Shown: positions 44,103-52,964 of the stretch, one piece after another
Layout of the letters: each line of letters starts with the position of its first letter
How positions within the stretch are numbered: position 1 is the first letter of the stretch
Assembly: GCF_000725125.1 (NCBI RefSeq)
Contig: NZ_JFCB01000035.1
Span: 1 to 63,294, forward strand
Origin: Streptomyces toyocaensis
Lineage (GTDB): Bacteria > Actinomycetota > Actinomycetes > Streptomycetales > Streptomycetaceae
DNA: 63,294 nucleotides
Reading direction: 5' to 3'
Position numbers and translations under genes: made by a program
Notes under the pieces: generated by a model
Database searches by the model: none
Seen by the model: only the letters and a program-made list of their open reading frames with translations
What the model was told of the DNA's origin: nothing

Positions 44103-44639
44103 GTGACGACCACACCTGATCAGCGTCCTGTTGAGGCAACTCTCGACTTCCTGCGTTCCGCATTCGCGCCGGAGTGGCGCGAGCCTCCTCTCGGCCATGA
44201 AGCCGTAGCAACGTGGGAGACCGAGAACCGGGTGACGCTCCCGGAGCCGTACAGAACCTTCGTTGCGGAAATCAGCAACGGGTGCAGCCTTGGTCCGGCG
44301 GAAGACGGCGGTCTGCAGCCGCTCGGGTGGCTGCCCGAGAGCTGGCCGGACCTCGGTCCGCGGCAGCCAGGGGAACTGTTCCCCTTGGAGGCGGCCTGGC
44401 CGTGGGAGGACGACGAGACGGTCGACCCTGAAGACGATCCACGCACCGACGCCGTGTACACCAGGGGGTCGATCGTTCTCGGTTCGGAGGACGGGCAGTC
44501 GTTTTGGGTGCTGGTGACCACGGGACCTCGCCGAGGCGAGGTCTGGATGGTGTCCGACGTGGGAGCCGGCCCGGTGCCCGGGGATGACGCCTGGGGCTTC
44601 GAGCAGTGGGTGCGGCATTGGTACTCCGGCAACGACTAG
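44103..44639 (+). CDS. SMI1/KNR4 (SUKH) family protein
   Basis: 178 residues from GTG 44103. The SUKH signature is seen in HEAVATWETENRVTLPEPYR, FVAEISNGCSLGPAEDGGLQ and LPESWPDLGPRQPGELFPLE, then a central acidic part (WEDDETVDPEDD), with GEVWMVSDVGAGPVPGDDAW near the end. Bacterial SUKH proteins mostly act as immunity factors against polymorphic toxins; no toxin is nearby. The stop codon TAG is part of the CTAG duplicated by the next IS. Confidence 0.85.
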   Translation: MTTTPDQRPVEATLDFLRSAFAPEWREPPLGHEAVATWETENRVTLPEPYRTFVAEISNGCSLGPAEDGGLQPLGWLPESWPDLGPRQPGELFPLEAAWPWEDDETVDPEDDPRTDAVYTRGSIVLGSEDGQSFWVLVTTGPRRGEVWMVSDVGAGPVPGDDAWGFEQWVRHWYSGND

Positions 44640-44691
44640 AGCGTGTCTCTTTGGCGGGCTCATCAGTTGATCGGATGTGTCTGCCCGATTG

Positions 44692-45536
44692 ATGATCACT
44701 GATGTGATGTGGGGCCGGATCGAGCCGCTGATGCCAGCCGATCCGGTCCGCGGACGGCGGTGGGCCAACCACCGCCGCACGCTCGAGGCCATCGCCTGGA
44801 AGTACCGCACCAACTAGCCCTGGCGGGACCTGCCCGAGGAACTGGGCTCGTTCCAGACCGCTCACAAGCGGCTGATCAGGTGGGCCGTCGACGGCACGTG
44901 GGAGAAGATCCTCTCCGCCGTCCTTGCGGCAGCCGATGCCGTGGACGACATCGACTGGATGGTGTCGGTCGACTCCACCGTCGTCAGGGCTCACCAGCAC
45001 GCCGCCGGAGCACTCAAAAAGGGGCCGAAGGCCGCAACGAGCCGGCCGACCACGCACTCGGACGCTCCCGCGGCGGGCTGAGCACCAAGGTCCACCTGGC
45101 GGCAGACGGCCATGCCCGCCCTCTGGCTCTGGTCGTGACTGCGGGCCAGGCCGGTGACGCGCCCGCCTTCGAGACGGTCATGGCCCGCATTCGGGTGCCC
45201 AGAGGCGGCCCCGGCCAGCCCCGGACCCGCCCCACCATAATCCTGGCCGATCGCGCGTACTCATCCCGCGCGATCCGCACCCACCTACGCCGCCGACAGA
45301 TCCGCACGGTCATCCCGCAGCCGTCGGACCAGATCGGCCACCGCCTGCGACGGGGCCGTCGAGGCGGACGCCCGCCCGGGTTCGACGCGGATGCCTACAA
45401 GCAGCGCAACACCGTCGAGCGGTGCATCAACCGCCTCAAGCAGTGGCGCGGCCTGGCCACACGAACCGACAAACTCGCCATCGCCTACCAGGCCGCACTC
45501 CACCTCGCCGCCATCCTCATCTGGGCACGACGCTGA
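44692..45536 (+). pseudogene. IS5-family transposase with TAG stop and frameshift site
   Basis: Frame A (ATG 44692, MITDVMWGRIEPLMPADPVR) is cut by TAG at 44815-44817 just before PWRDLPEELGSFQTAHKRLI and continues to DIDWMVSVDSTVVRAHQHAA. At 45016-45024 (A5G4) a -1 slip leads into frame B (KGAEGRNEPADHALGRSRGG, VHLAADGHARPLALVVTAGQ, LADRAYSSRAIRTHLRRRQI, NTVERCINRLKQWRGLATRT), which contains the second Asp and the Glu. The slip site is shared with the element at 6689 and is probably programmed. The TAG is a real lesion, so the element is likely stranded unless helped in trans. Confidence 0.8.
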
Positions 45537-45564
45537 CGAAAGCGACAAAACCTAGACGCGGTGA

Positions 45565-45873
45565 TCAGAGCAGCTCGTGCACGACCAGTCGCGACTGCTT
45601 CCCCGAAAAGGCGCTTCGCAGGGCTCGGGCCTCACGGTCCCGGGCAGCGAAGACTCCTCGCTTGTCCACGTGCACGACCAGGACGTCGTAGTTGTCGATG
45701 ACCTCGGAGATTCCCCGCGTCTGGACGGTGTCCCGCCAGGCTTCTGTGTTCCGGCCGAACCACTCTGGCAGTCCGCAAGGCTCAGCCACAGCGTCCCAGA
45801 AGTCATCGAGCGTCTCGATCGGCTCACCTCGCAGGTCTACCACCAGTTCCGACTCAATCCTCTTGACCATCAC
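45565..45873 (-). CDS. Barstar-like protein carried in the IS5-family element
   Basis: About 102 residues. The barstar fold pattern is clear: a beta start (SELVVDLRGEPIETLDDFWD), the inhibitory helix region PCGLPEWFGRNTEAWRDTVQ with the W-F-G-R-N core, and a late strand and helix (NYDVLVVHVDKRGVFAARDR, ARALRSAFSGKQSRLVVHEL). Barstar proteins block barnase-type RNases. No barnase is visible, so it is an orphan immunity gene travelling as IS cargo. GTG 45873 or ATG 45870 are possible starts. Confidence 0.75.
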   Translation of the reverse strand: MMVKRIESELVVDLRGEPIETLDDFWDAVAEPCGLPEWFGRNTEAWRDTVQTRGISEVIDNYDVLVVHVDKRGVFAARDREARALRSAFSGKQSRLVVHELL

Positions 45874-45925
45874 GACAGAGTAATCAGCCCACTTCCAAGG
45901 CGTCAGAGCTCCAAAGAGACAGGAC

Positions 45926-46238
45926 CTAGCTCGACGGCCTGATCACTGCTGTCGGCTGTCAGCGCTTCCGAGACCCATGGACAGTTTGGTCCGCGTCAAA
46001 CAACCAGGTGTCCCGTTCCCACGGACGTCTCTCGGTGCGTGGCTGTCGGCCCATCCACACTCGATCGTGGTCCGTCCCTGGCTTCCGCTCGGCTGTCTGA
46101 CGCGACTGTCGGCCGGTCCGTCGGGACAGGGCGCCACTGTGTTCTCTCCGCGCCTTGGTTCGGCCTGGCACCGTTGACTGCCTGCCTGGCGCCGCTCTAT
46201 CGTCACCATTCAATCAAGATCAAAAAGAATGGACAAAG
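45926..46238. other. Non-coding region before traA
   Basis: About 310 bp with no supported gene, becoming AT-rich just before a hairpin at 46239 (ATTCAATCAAGATCAAAAAG). Probable promoter and transfer-origin region. Confidence 0.4.
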
Positions 46239-46260
46239 GTACGTCCCTACGGGAACGTAC
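46239..46260. other. Candidate oriT hairpin upstream of the relaxase
   Basis: GTACGTCCC, spacer TAC, GGGAACGTAC: inverted repeat with one bulged base, 43 bp upstream of the relaxase start and directly after an A-rich stretch. MobF relaxases usually nick next to such a repeat close to their own gene. No nic motif was identified. Confidence 0.45.
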
Positions 46261-46303
46261 GCGGCCGTTGGCCACCAGGGTCGAGGGGAGGGGGCGGCAG
46301 TCG

Positions 46304-49300
46304 ATGGCTTGGGTCACCGGGATCGTGGATGACGGGCAGGTCGAGTACCGCCTCACCGGTCAGGCCGGCTGCTACGTCCAGCACGACGGCGAGGGCCTCG
46401 CCGGGCACGGCCGGCCGACCGTCGGCGACCAGATCGGCTCTCGCATGGACGCCACCACCGACGGTGCGCTCGTGTGGATCGGCGAAGGCCTCACCGAAGT
46501 GGGCCAAACCTCCGGCACACCGCTTGACGGGGCGGGCAGGCAGGCCGCACGGACCCTGACCAAGGGCGTCCACCCCCTCACCGGTGAGCACCTGGTGCGT
46601 CCCGAGCTTCGTGCCCATCCGCGTGCCAAACTGACCGGCGCCCGGCTCATGGAGGCAGTGGAGGCGGCCGCCGAGGCCGCCGGGTGCGAGCCTGCTGACC
46701 TGTTCACCGGCAAGCCCAAGCAGGCGAAGAAGTGGGCGACGCTCGCGCGGATGGTCCGTCAGAAGGGTGAGCGGCACCGGCTGCAGATCGACTCCCTGCA
46801 CCGCCTCGCGCGCGCAGCCGGTCTCGCTCTGGAGGATGTCTACGACGCCGACCAGCTCGCCGAGGCCCGCGCCCACGGAGGCGAGCGGGTCAGCATCCGC
46901 ATCCGCGCCTACGACCTCGTCGCCGATCTGCCGAAGAGCGACTCCACCTTGTGGGCCCTGATCGCCGAGCGGCACGAGAAGGAGTTCCGAACCCTGATCC
47001 ACCAGGCCAAGCGGGAGGCCTTTGCCGAACTGGAGCAGTGGATCGGCTACAGCCTGGCGGGCGAGGACGGCGAGCTGCACCGCATCGCCACCGGCGGACT
47101 GCTCGGCTGGAGCGTCGAGCACCAGTCCGCCCGTCCGGTCGACGACACACCCGGTGACCCCCACCTGCACGTGCACATCGTGATCGTCAACATGGCCCGC
47201 TGCGAGGACGGCCAGTGGCGGGCCGTCGCCAATGGCGGCATGGACCTGCACCGGCACGCCAAGGCATTCGACGCCCTGTTCAAGGCACGGGTGCGGGCCC
47301 TGACGCACGAGCGGTTCGGCGTGGTCCGAGCCCGTTCGCCGCGCACCGGTGCCTGGGAGATCGAGGGCATCCCGGAGTCGCTGCGCGACCACTACTCCCG
47401 TCGCGCGGCCCAGGTCGACGCCATCGCCGGCGCCGACGCGGGCCGTGAGGAGAAGCTGCGAGTGTCGGCCGAGACCCGGCACGCCAAGCACGACACCGGC
47501 ACCATCGACCTGCGCGCCACCTGGCGCCTGCGTGCCGAGGGCCTCGGCCATGACGTCGACGCGATGGTCGCGGCAGCCGCCCCGGGGCCGCCCGGCCCCG
47601 ATGGGCCGCTCACCGTGGGCGGGCCCGACGGCCCGCGCACGCCTCCTCCCGAGCGGATCGCCGCCGAGGTGTTCGACCCGCAGCGCGGGCTGACCGCCTC
47701 CGACACGGAGTTCAGCAAGGCCCAGCTGCTCGCCCGGGTCGCGGATGCCTGCCCGCTCGGCCTGGAGGCGAACGAGCTCGAGACCCTAGCGGAGCGGGTG
47801 CTCGCTGTGAAGGGATACGCCCAGGCTTTGCCGTCGCACGGTTCGCAGCTCATGGCGCACATGGAGCGTTACACGACCGGCGACATCCTCCGCGCCGAGC
47901 AGGCCATCGTGAATCAGGCGCGGGCCCGCTACGCCGACGGTTCTGCCCGACTGAGTACGGATCAGGCTGCGTCCGCCGTCTCCGTGTTCGAGGTGGCGGC
48001 CGGTTTCTCTCTCACCGCCGAACAGCGACGCGTAGTGGAACGGCTGCTCACGGCCGGACACGGGGTGGAGGCCGTGGTCGGCGTGCCCGGATCGGGCAGG
48101 ACGAGCCTGATGGAGGCCTGCCGGATCGGCTGGGGCGGACTCGGGCTGACGTACGCCGGCGCCTCCCTGTCGGCAGTGGCCGCGCAGAAGCTGTACGAGG
48201 GATCCGGCATCCCTTCCCGCGCTATTGCGGCCTGGCTGCAGCGCATCCAGTACGGCGACGGACTCACCGGCATCGACGTCCTGGTCCTGGACGAGGCAGT
48301 CGTGACCGACGCCCGGTCCGTGGCTGCGCTGCTCACCGAAGCCGCCCGCACCCACACCAAGGTCATCGCGGTGGGCGACCCGCAGCACATGCAGGCCATC
48401 GGCCCGGGTGGCGGCTTCGCGGAGGTGCACCGACTGGTCGGCGGCGAGCCGCTCACGGTCAACCAGCACCAGAAGGACGCGGGCGAGCGGACCGCGCTGG
48501 AGATCTGGCGCACAGGCGCCCGCGAGCCTGTCCTGAACCTGCTGACCGACCGCGACCGCGTCCACGCAACCGACAGTGCTGACGACGCCCGTCGCGGCGT
48601 CCTCGCCGCCTGGAACCAGGCCCGCGTCCGCTTCGACGACGTGCATGACCTGCTCGAGAACCTGGTGGTGCTGGCGATCTGCCCTCACGATGCGGTCCTG
48701 CTGAACGCCGGTGTGCAGGCTCTACGCCGTGCGGCCGGCGAACTGGGCCGCACCCACCGCTACGCCCTGCCGGGCGGCGACCACCTCACCCTGGCCGTCG
48801 GAGACATCGTCCGGGTGCGCACCAACAACCACCGTTCCCGGCGCGGCGTCAGCCCTCACCGCCTCAACGGCTGCCGCGCCGTTGTCACCAACATCGCCGA
48901 CGACCACCGGGTGCAGATCACCTGGCGGCACAAGAACGACCACGGCGCCACCCGTAGCGATCAGGCCTGGCTGACACCCGGGCAGGTCACGTCCGGTGCC
49001 CTCTCCCTGGGCTACGCGATGACCATCGCTGCGTCCCAGGGGCTGACCACCGACACCGCCCTTGTCTACGGGCTGGGCGCGAACGCCTACGCCCTCTACT
49101 CCGGCGTCACCCGCGCCCGCACCGCCAACCAGGTGTGGCTGCCCACCGCCGCCATGGAGAACCCGGAGCCCCGGGCCTCCCGGCTGGGCGACCTCAGCGA
49201 CGAGACCGAGCTCTTGGAACGCGCCCTGCAGGCGTACACCGTGCTGCTGCGCCAGGACCGGACCGAAGCCATGGTCAGCGACCGACTGCGCTCCGCCCCG

Positions 49301-50224
49301 GAGCCGGTCCCGCCGCCTGCGGCCGAAGAACCCCTCCTGCCGACACTGGACGACCGCGAAGCCCGCCCGTACGGAGCACTGACCGCCGCCCAGCTGGAGG
49401 TTCGGCTGGCCAAGGCACTGCGGGCTGCCGCGGCCACCGAGAACGCCGCCGAGGCGCAGACCCGTCAGGCGCAGGAGCTGGCGGCCGCAGCGGAGGAAGA
49501 GCCCAGCGCTGGTCAGCGCACCGCACAGGCCGCGGCCGCCGTCCTCGCGGCGGCCGACCAATGCGCCGCCCGCGCCCAGCACGAGGACAGCATCGCGCGC
49601 AGCGCCGCCGCCGCTGCCGCGCAGGCTGAGACCGTCAAGCACAGGATCGAAGCGGCCTTCGGCCGCAGCCGCATCGCCCTGCGCCTGGCCGGTACCTCCC
49701 GCGCAGAACAGCAGGCCCTACTCGCCCAGTGCACGCAGCAACTGGCCGAAGCGCGCGAGGAGCAACAACGTGCTGAACGCGCCGCCGCCGATGCCCGCCG
49801 GCAGGCCTGGCAGACGCTGCGCACCTCCCCGTACGCCGAGGCCTTCCGCGCCCACGGCGCGCTCGGCGCTGCGCCCGTCGACCCAGCGGTCATGCGGCAG
49901 CGATTCGCCGCGATGCAGGCCGACCTGCCCACGCTGACCACGCAGATCGACACGGCCCGCGCCGAAGCCGCTCAACAGGCCCACGCTGAGGCCGTCGCGC
50001 TGCACATCAAGGCCAGGAATCTGCGTGCGGTCGCCGAGCAACTCCAAGCCGAGCAGCAGGCGCGCCGACACAGCAGCGCACGGGATCCCCAGCGGTACAT
50101 GTCTGGCGAGGCAGCCCGCGCAATTCTGCAACAGGAGCGGCGGCACAACGCACCGCATGCACAACAGGCCCGCGAACAGGGCCAGCACCAGCGACCGAGC
50201 GACAGCCTCCGCACCGGCATGTGA
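46304..50224 (+). CDS. traA: TraA-type MobF relaxase-helicase
   Basis: 1306 residues from ATG 46304 (MAWVTGIVDDGQVEYRLTGQ). The N-terminal relaxase domain has the metal-binding three-His motif in PHLHVHIVIVN near 287. From about residue 575 a RecD-like helicase follows: motif I VVGVPGSGRTSLMEA (Arg where Lys is expected), motif II VLVLDEAVVTDAR, motif III VGDPQHMQAIGPGGGFAEVH and motif VI YALYSGVTRARTANQVWLP. The last 350 residues are Ala/Gln/Glu-rich coiled coil. It would nick oriT and unwind DNA during conjugation. A longer frame to 46229 runs through the upstream hairpin. Confidence 0.85.
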   Translation: MAWVTGIVDDGQVEYRLTGQAGCYVQHDGEGLAGHGRPTVGDQIGSRMDATTDGALVWIGEGLTEVGQTSGTPLDGAGRQAARTLTKGVHPLTGEHLVRPELRAHPRAKLTGARLMEAVEAAAEAAGCEPADLFTGKPKQAKKWATLARMVRQKGERHRLQIDSLHRLARAAGLALEDVYDADQLAEARAHGGERVSIRIRAYDLVADLPKSDSTLWALIAERHEKEFRTLIHQAKREAFAELEQWIGYSLAGEDGELHRIATGGLLGWSVEHQSARPVDDTPGDPHLHVHIVIVNMARCEDGQWRAVANGGMDLHRHAKAFDALFKARVRALTHERFGVVRARSPRTGAWEIEGIPESLRDHYSRRAAQVDAIAGADAGREEKLRVSAETRHAKHDTGTIDLRATWRLRAEGLGHDVDAMVAAAAPGPPGPDGPLTVGGPDGPRTPPPERIAAEVFDPQRGLTASDTEFSKAQLLARVADACPLGLEANELETLAERVLAVKGYAQALPSHGSQLMAHMERYTTGDILRAEQAIVNQARARYADGSARLSTDQAASAVSVFEVAAGFSLTAEQRRVVERLLTAGHGVEAVVGVPGSGRTSLMEACRIGWGGLGLTYAGASLSAVAAQKLYEGSGIPSRAIAAWLQRIQYGDGLTGIDVLVLDEAVVTDARSVAALLTEAARTHTKVIAVGDPQHMQAIGPGGGFAEVHRLVGGEPLTVNQHQKDAGERTALEIWRTGAREPVLNLLTDRDRVHATDSADDARRGVLAAWNQARVRFDDVHDLLENLVVLAICPHDAVLLNAGVQALRRAAGELGRTHRYALPGGDHLTLAVGDIVRVRTNNHRSRRGVSPHRLNGCRAVVTNIADDHRVQITWRHKNDHGATRSDQAWLTPGQVTSGALSLGYAMTIAASQGLTTDTALVYGLGANAYALYSGVTRARTANQVWLPTAAMENPEPRASRLGDLSDETELLERALQAYTVLLRQDRTEAMVSDRLRSAPEPVPPPAAEEPLLPTLDDREARPYGALTAAQLEVRLAKALRAAAATENAAEAQTRQAQELAAAAEEEPSAGQRTAQAAAAVLAAADQCAARAQHEDSIARSAAAAAAQAETVKHRIEAAFGRSRIALRLAGTSRAEQQALLAQCTQQLAEAREEQQRAERAAADARRQAWQTLRTSPYAEAFRAHGALGAAPVDPAVMRQRFAAMQADLPTLTTQIDTARAEAAQQAHAEAVALHIKARNLRAVAEQLQAEQQARRHSSARDPQRYMSGEAARAILQQERRHNAPHAQQAREQGQHQRPSDSLRTGM

Positions 50225-50585
50225 CCGCGTAGACGGCTGCTGCCGTCGTCCAGCCAGCTGCAGTGCGGACGCACCGCGCAAAGTGTCATGGCGCTGATCG
50301 CCATGACCACGGGTGTCGAAGGGCCTGGCTTCGCCAGGACCGACTGCGCAACAGCCGAGCCGATGATGACGAGGCACTGCGTGCTGTCGGGGATCCGCCG
50401 GCTTCAGAGCTGACCGGCTTGTTCTGATCCCGACTCGTTCGCAGGCCGCGGCGCCGAACCGACAGATTGTTCAGCAGCCGAAGCGCCCTGGCACAGGTCT
50501 TGCTCGATAGACGGGACCAGGTCTGAGCTCCGGCTTCTTGCCCCACCAGCCGCCGCCCGGAGTGATGACGGCCCGGTCCACCGAG
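50225..50585. other. Interval without a recognised gene
   Basis: About 360 bp after traA. No open frame with coding character and no clear hairpin was found. Confidence 0.35.
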
Positions 50586-51671
50586 TCAGGAGGGCCGGCG
50601 GATCCCGTCGCCGGACGACGTGCGGGCGAACCAGGTCCGCGTCTCCTCTGCGGTCAGGACGCGGGTCAGCTCGACCGTGCCCGGGAGATGCGGGAAGAAC
50701 CGGTCGGCGTTCCAACTGCGCCGATATGTCGGCTCGTCGAGCACCAGTACGCGGCGTCCCCCCACCACGGGGATGTCGTCGGGCAGCCCTTCGTTCCAGA
50801 TCCGCTCGCCGTCCGCAGCAAGGAGCTCGAAGGCCCCGGTCGCGACAGTCTGGGTGCGTCCCCGGGCGGGCTCGGGGTCCATGGCCAGCCGGACGCTCTC
50901 CGCCGAAGGCATTGTCCCGGGCACGTAGCCGCCGCCGACGAGGACGTGGGCGAGCAGCGTGTGCAACTGGAAGTTGTCCCCGATACCGCCTATGCGTACC
51001 TCGAACCCGGTCCCTGTGGGCTTGTGCAGTACCACAAGGGGCTCGTCGTCCAGAACCGCCAGCGCGTAGGCCAGGCATTTCAGGTCGTGCCGCCCGAGGG
51101 CCGCCAGGTCGCGGCAGGCGGGGAGGATCGCGGATGCGTGCCGACGGCGTACCTCGGCGCTGCGGCACAGCACGGCCAGCGCGGGCGGCTGCCACTCCTC
51201 GACCGAGCACCAGGCCAGCGCCAGCCGCGTGGCCTCGTACACGTCGCCGCCGAGACGGGCCAGCAGCGCGTCGTCAATGATCTCTTCGTTCGGCCTCGGA
51301 AGTTCGTCCTCGGCCGCGCCGGTGGCAGTCCAGCGGTGGGCGAACTCCCGGGCGTCGAGCAGGTCCCGGTGGACGCCGTCGAGGATCGGCTCGGCGCAGG
51401 CCGCCGGATCCGCCCCGCGCTCGACGCAGAAGCCGGCCGCCATCGCCAGCATCGGCCGCGGACCCGTGGGTGGGAAGGCGGGGAGCAAGGCCGCCAACCG
51501 GGGACCTGCCACAACGCGTTCAGTATCCGACGCCGACTGCACACCCTTGATTACGGCGTTGAAGGCCCGCCCGGTGCGATCGCCATCGCGAGCGGCAACC
51601 GCCTCCTCCAGCTCGGACACGATGGCGGCGAGGCCCGAAGGCTCTCGCTTCCTCTTGAAGATCACCGGCAC
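50586..51671 (-). CDS. Hypothetical protein downstream of CRISPR array 1
   Basis: 361 residues; no family recognised. Soluble, helical N-terminal half (LAAIVSELEEAVAARDGDRT, RFVDGVHR-like turns replaced here by AEPILDGVHRDLLDAREFAH, VYEATRLALAWCSVEEWQPP). The second half has more strand character (DEPLVVLHKPTGTGFEVRIG, IGDNFQLHTLLAHVLVGGGY) and ends VVGGRRVLVLDEPTYRRSWN. No nuclease or ATPase motifs are seen. ATG 51671 lies 77 bp from the leader-distal end of the array and on the array's transcribed strand, so read-through is possible. Confidence 0.6.
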   Translation of the reverse strand: MPVIFKRKREPSGLAAIVSELEEAVAARDGDRTGRAFNAVIKGVQSASDTERVVAGPRLAALLPAFPPTGPRPMLAMAAGFCVERGADPAACAEPILDGVHRDLLDAREFAHRWTATGAAEDELPRPNEEIIDDALLARLGGDVYEATRLALAWCSVEEWQPPALAVLCRSAEVRRRHASAILPACRDLAALGRHDLKCLAYALAVLDDEPLVVLHKPTGTGFEVRIGGIGDNFQLHTLLAHVLVGGGYVPGTMPSAESVRLAMDPEPARGRTQTVATGAFELLAADGERIWNEGLPDDIPVVGGRRVLVLDEPTYRRSWNADRFFPHLPGTVELTRVLTAEETRTWFARTSSGDGIRRPS

Positions 51672-51726
51672 ACCTTAGGCTCCAGGTCTGGCCGACGTCA
51701 TCAGGCCAGGACCGTTCCTATCTCCT

Positions 51727-51758
51727 GGATGGTCCCGTCGATGTCGATGGGACCATCC
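51727..51758. repeat. Inverted partial repeat at the distal end of array 1
   Basis: GGATGGTCCC (51727-51736) is the exact reverse complement of the start of the last repeat (GGGACCATCC, 51749-51758), with 12 bp between. It would fold the array transcript's 3' end into a hairpin. Confidence 0.6.
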
Positions 51759-52509
51759 CCGCGGGTGCGGGGAGCAGTTCGGCGGGATTCCCGCCCGCTT
51801 CCACGGCTCGGGACCATCCCCGCGGGTGCGGGGAGCAGACCGTGCGGCTGGAAGACCCCGAGCGTGAGGAGGGACCATCCCCGCGGGTGCGGGGAGCAGT
51901 CGGCAACCGACCCGGTCCCGGGCGTGAACGCGGGGCCATCCCCGCGGGTGCGGGGAGCAGCTGGCCAATGGATCAAACGGGGCGGTCTCCCCGGGACCAT
52001 CCCCGCGGGTGCGGGGAGCAGTTTTCTCCTGACTCGGGAGTTAGTTTTCACCCGGGACCATCCCCGCGGGTGCGGGGAGCAGGAATCCCACCGGCCCGCC
52101 ACCAGGGTGCAGCTGGGACCATCCCCGCGGGTGCGGGGAGCAGCGGCAGCGCTCGATGCTCACGTTCTTGCACGCGGGACCATCCCCGCGGGTGCGGGGA
52201 GCAGTGAGCTGGGAACCGGCTTCGTGACACCTAGCGGGGACCATCCCCGCGGGTGCGGGGAGCAGAAGCCCTTTCCGAACGCGGCGAGCTGGGTCAGGGG
52301 ACCATCCCCGCGGGTGCGGGGAGCAGCTACTCGGCGAATCTGAAGGAGGCGGTCAAGAGGGACCATCCCCGCGGGTGCGGGGAGCAGTTGCCGGAAGTGG
52401 GTGCGACCTGCGGTGATCCGGGACCATCCCCGCGGGTGCGGGGAGCAGTCGGTGGTGCGGGCCCTGCCCCGTTTCCACTGGGGACCATCCCCGCGGGTGC
52501 GGGGAGCAG
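51749..52509 (-). CRISPR. CRISPR array 1: 13 repeats, 12 spacers
   Basis: Thirteen 29-bp repeats with a strict 61-bp period and twelve spacers of exactly 32 bp. In crRNA sense (minus strand) the repeat starts CTGCTCCCCGC and ends GCGGGGATGGTCCC: a 7-bp stem TCCCCGC/GCGGGGA and an 8-nt ATGGTCCC handle, as in type I-E. All repeats are identical except the one at 51932, which has G for A at its fourth plus-strand base, altering the handle. The array is co-oriented with the cas operon, 92 bp after cas2. Confidence 0.97.
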
Positions 52510-52601
52510 ACTGGATGACCTGCGGTTTTAGTCGGGCCAGCAGCGGTTTGCGAGTACTTTCTCTGATCCCGGCATATGGGGTGTAAGGGGCTTCATGTGC
52601 A
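52510..52601 (-). promoter_or_regulatory. Leader of CRISPR array 1
   Basis: 92 bp between cas2 and the first repeat. On the minus strand it ends ACTAAAACCGCAGGTCATC then CAGT before the repeat. GCAGGTCA and CAGT are shared with the leader of array 2, marking the integration end. Confidence 0.65.
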
Positions 52602-52964
52602 TCAGCCTCTGCCGAAGCGTCGGCGTTTTGCAGCCCTGCTCCAGCCAGAGGGGGGACTCTGTTGGAGAGCAGGCCCGGGGGAGGGCGCGTTCGGGTCGGG
52701 GCGGCGGATCAGGGTGACGCCCTCGTGGTCGGTGGGGTGCCAGGCGTGGTCGTGGGTGCGGAAGGTGAAGCCCTGTTCGTTGTTCGTGGTGTGGGCCAGC
52801 AACGCGCGGCCCTGCCCTGCGTACTGCTGGACCTCTTCCCAGAGCACGTCGCGAATGCGGGCCGAAGGGTTGCCCACGAACACGCCTGCGGAGATCTCCA
52901 GCAGCCAGCGTGTGAGGAAGCCTCGTAGGCCGGCGGGGCAGTTGGTGAGGACGATGACGGTCAC
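52602..52964 (-). CDS. cas2: Cas2e, type I-E spacer-acquisition protein
   Basis: 120 residues, starting MTVIVLTNCPAGLRGFLTRW. The Cas2e ferredoxin-like fold shows LLEISAGVFVGNPSARIRDV, LWEEVQQYAGQGRALLAHTT and NNEQGFTFRTHDHAWHPTDH. It bridges two Cas1 dimers in the integrase complex. The tail after RRPDPNAPSPGP is Pro/Arg-rich and longer than usual. ATGA overlap with cas1. Confidence 0.92.
   Translation of the reverse strand: MTVIVLTNCPAGLRGFLTRWLLEISAGVFVGNPSARIRDVLWEEVQQYAGQGRALLAHTTNNEQGFTFRTHDHAWHPTDHEGVTLIRRPDPNAPSPGPALQQSPPSGWSRAAKRRRFGRG

Larger units (their letters stand above)
44640..45925 (+). mobile_element. IS5-family element carrying a barstar-like gene
   Basis: Imperfect inverted repeats (AGCGTGTCTCTTTGG at 44640 and GTCCTGTCTCTTTGG at 45925 on the other strand, 12 of 15 matching) with CTAG outside both ends (44636-44639, 45926-45929). 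It contains a transposase on the plus strand and, tail-to-tail with it, a barstar-like gene inside the right repeat. This is the same layout as the element at 6689-8081. Confidence 0.8.

Noticed and set aside
50538..52343. A 601-codon open frame crossing CRISPR array 1 and the antisense of the 361-residue gene
   Set aside because: It is antisense to a better gene and its second half translates the CRISPR repeat again and again (GPSPRVRGA-type repeats), an artefact of a repeat free of stops.
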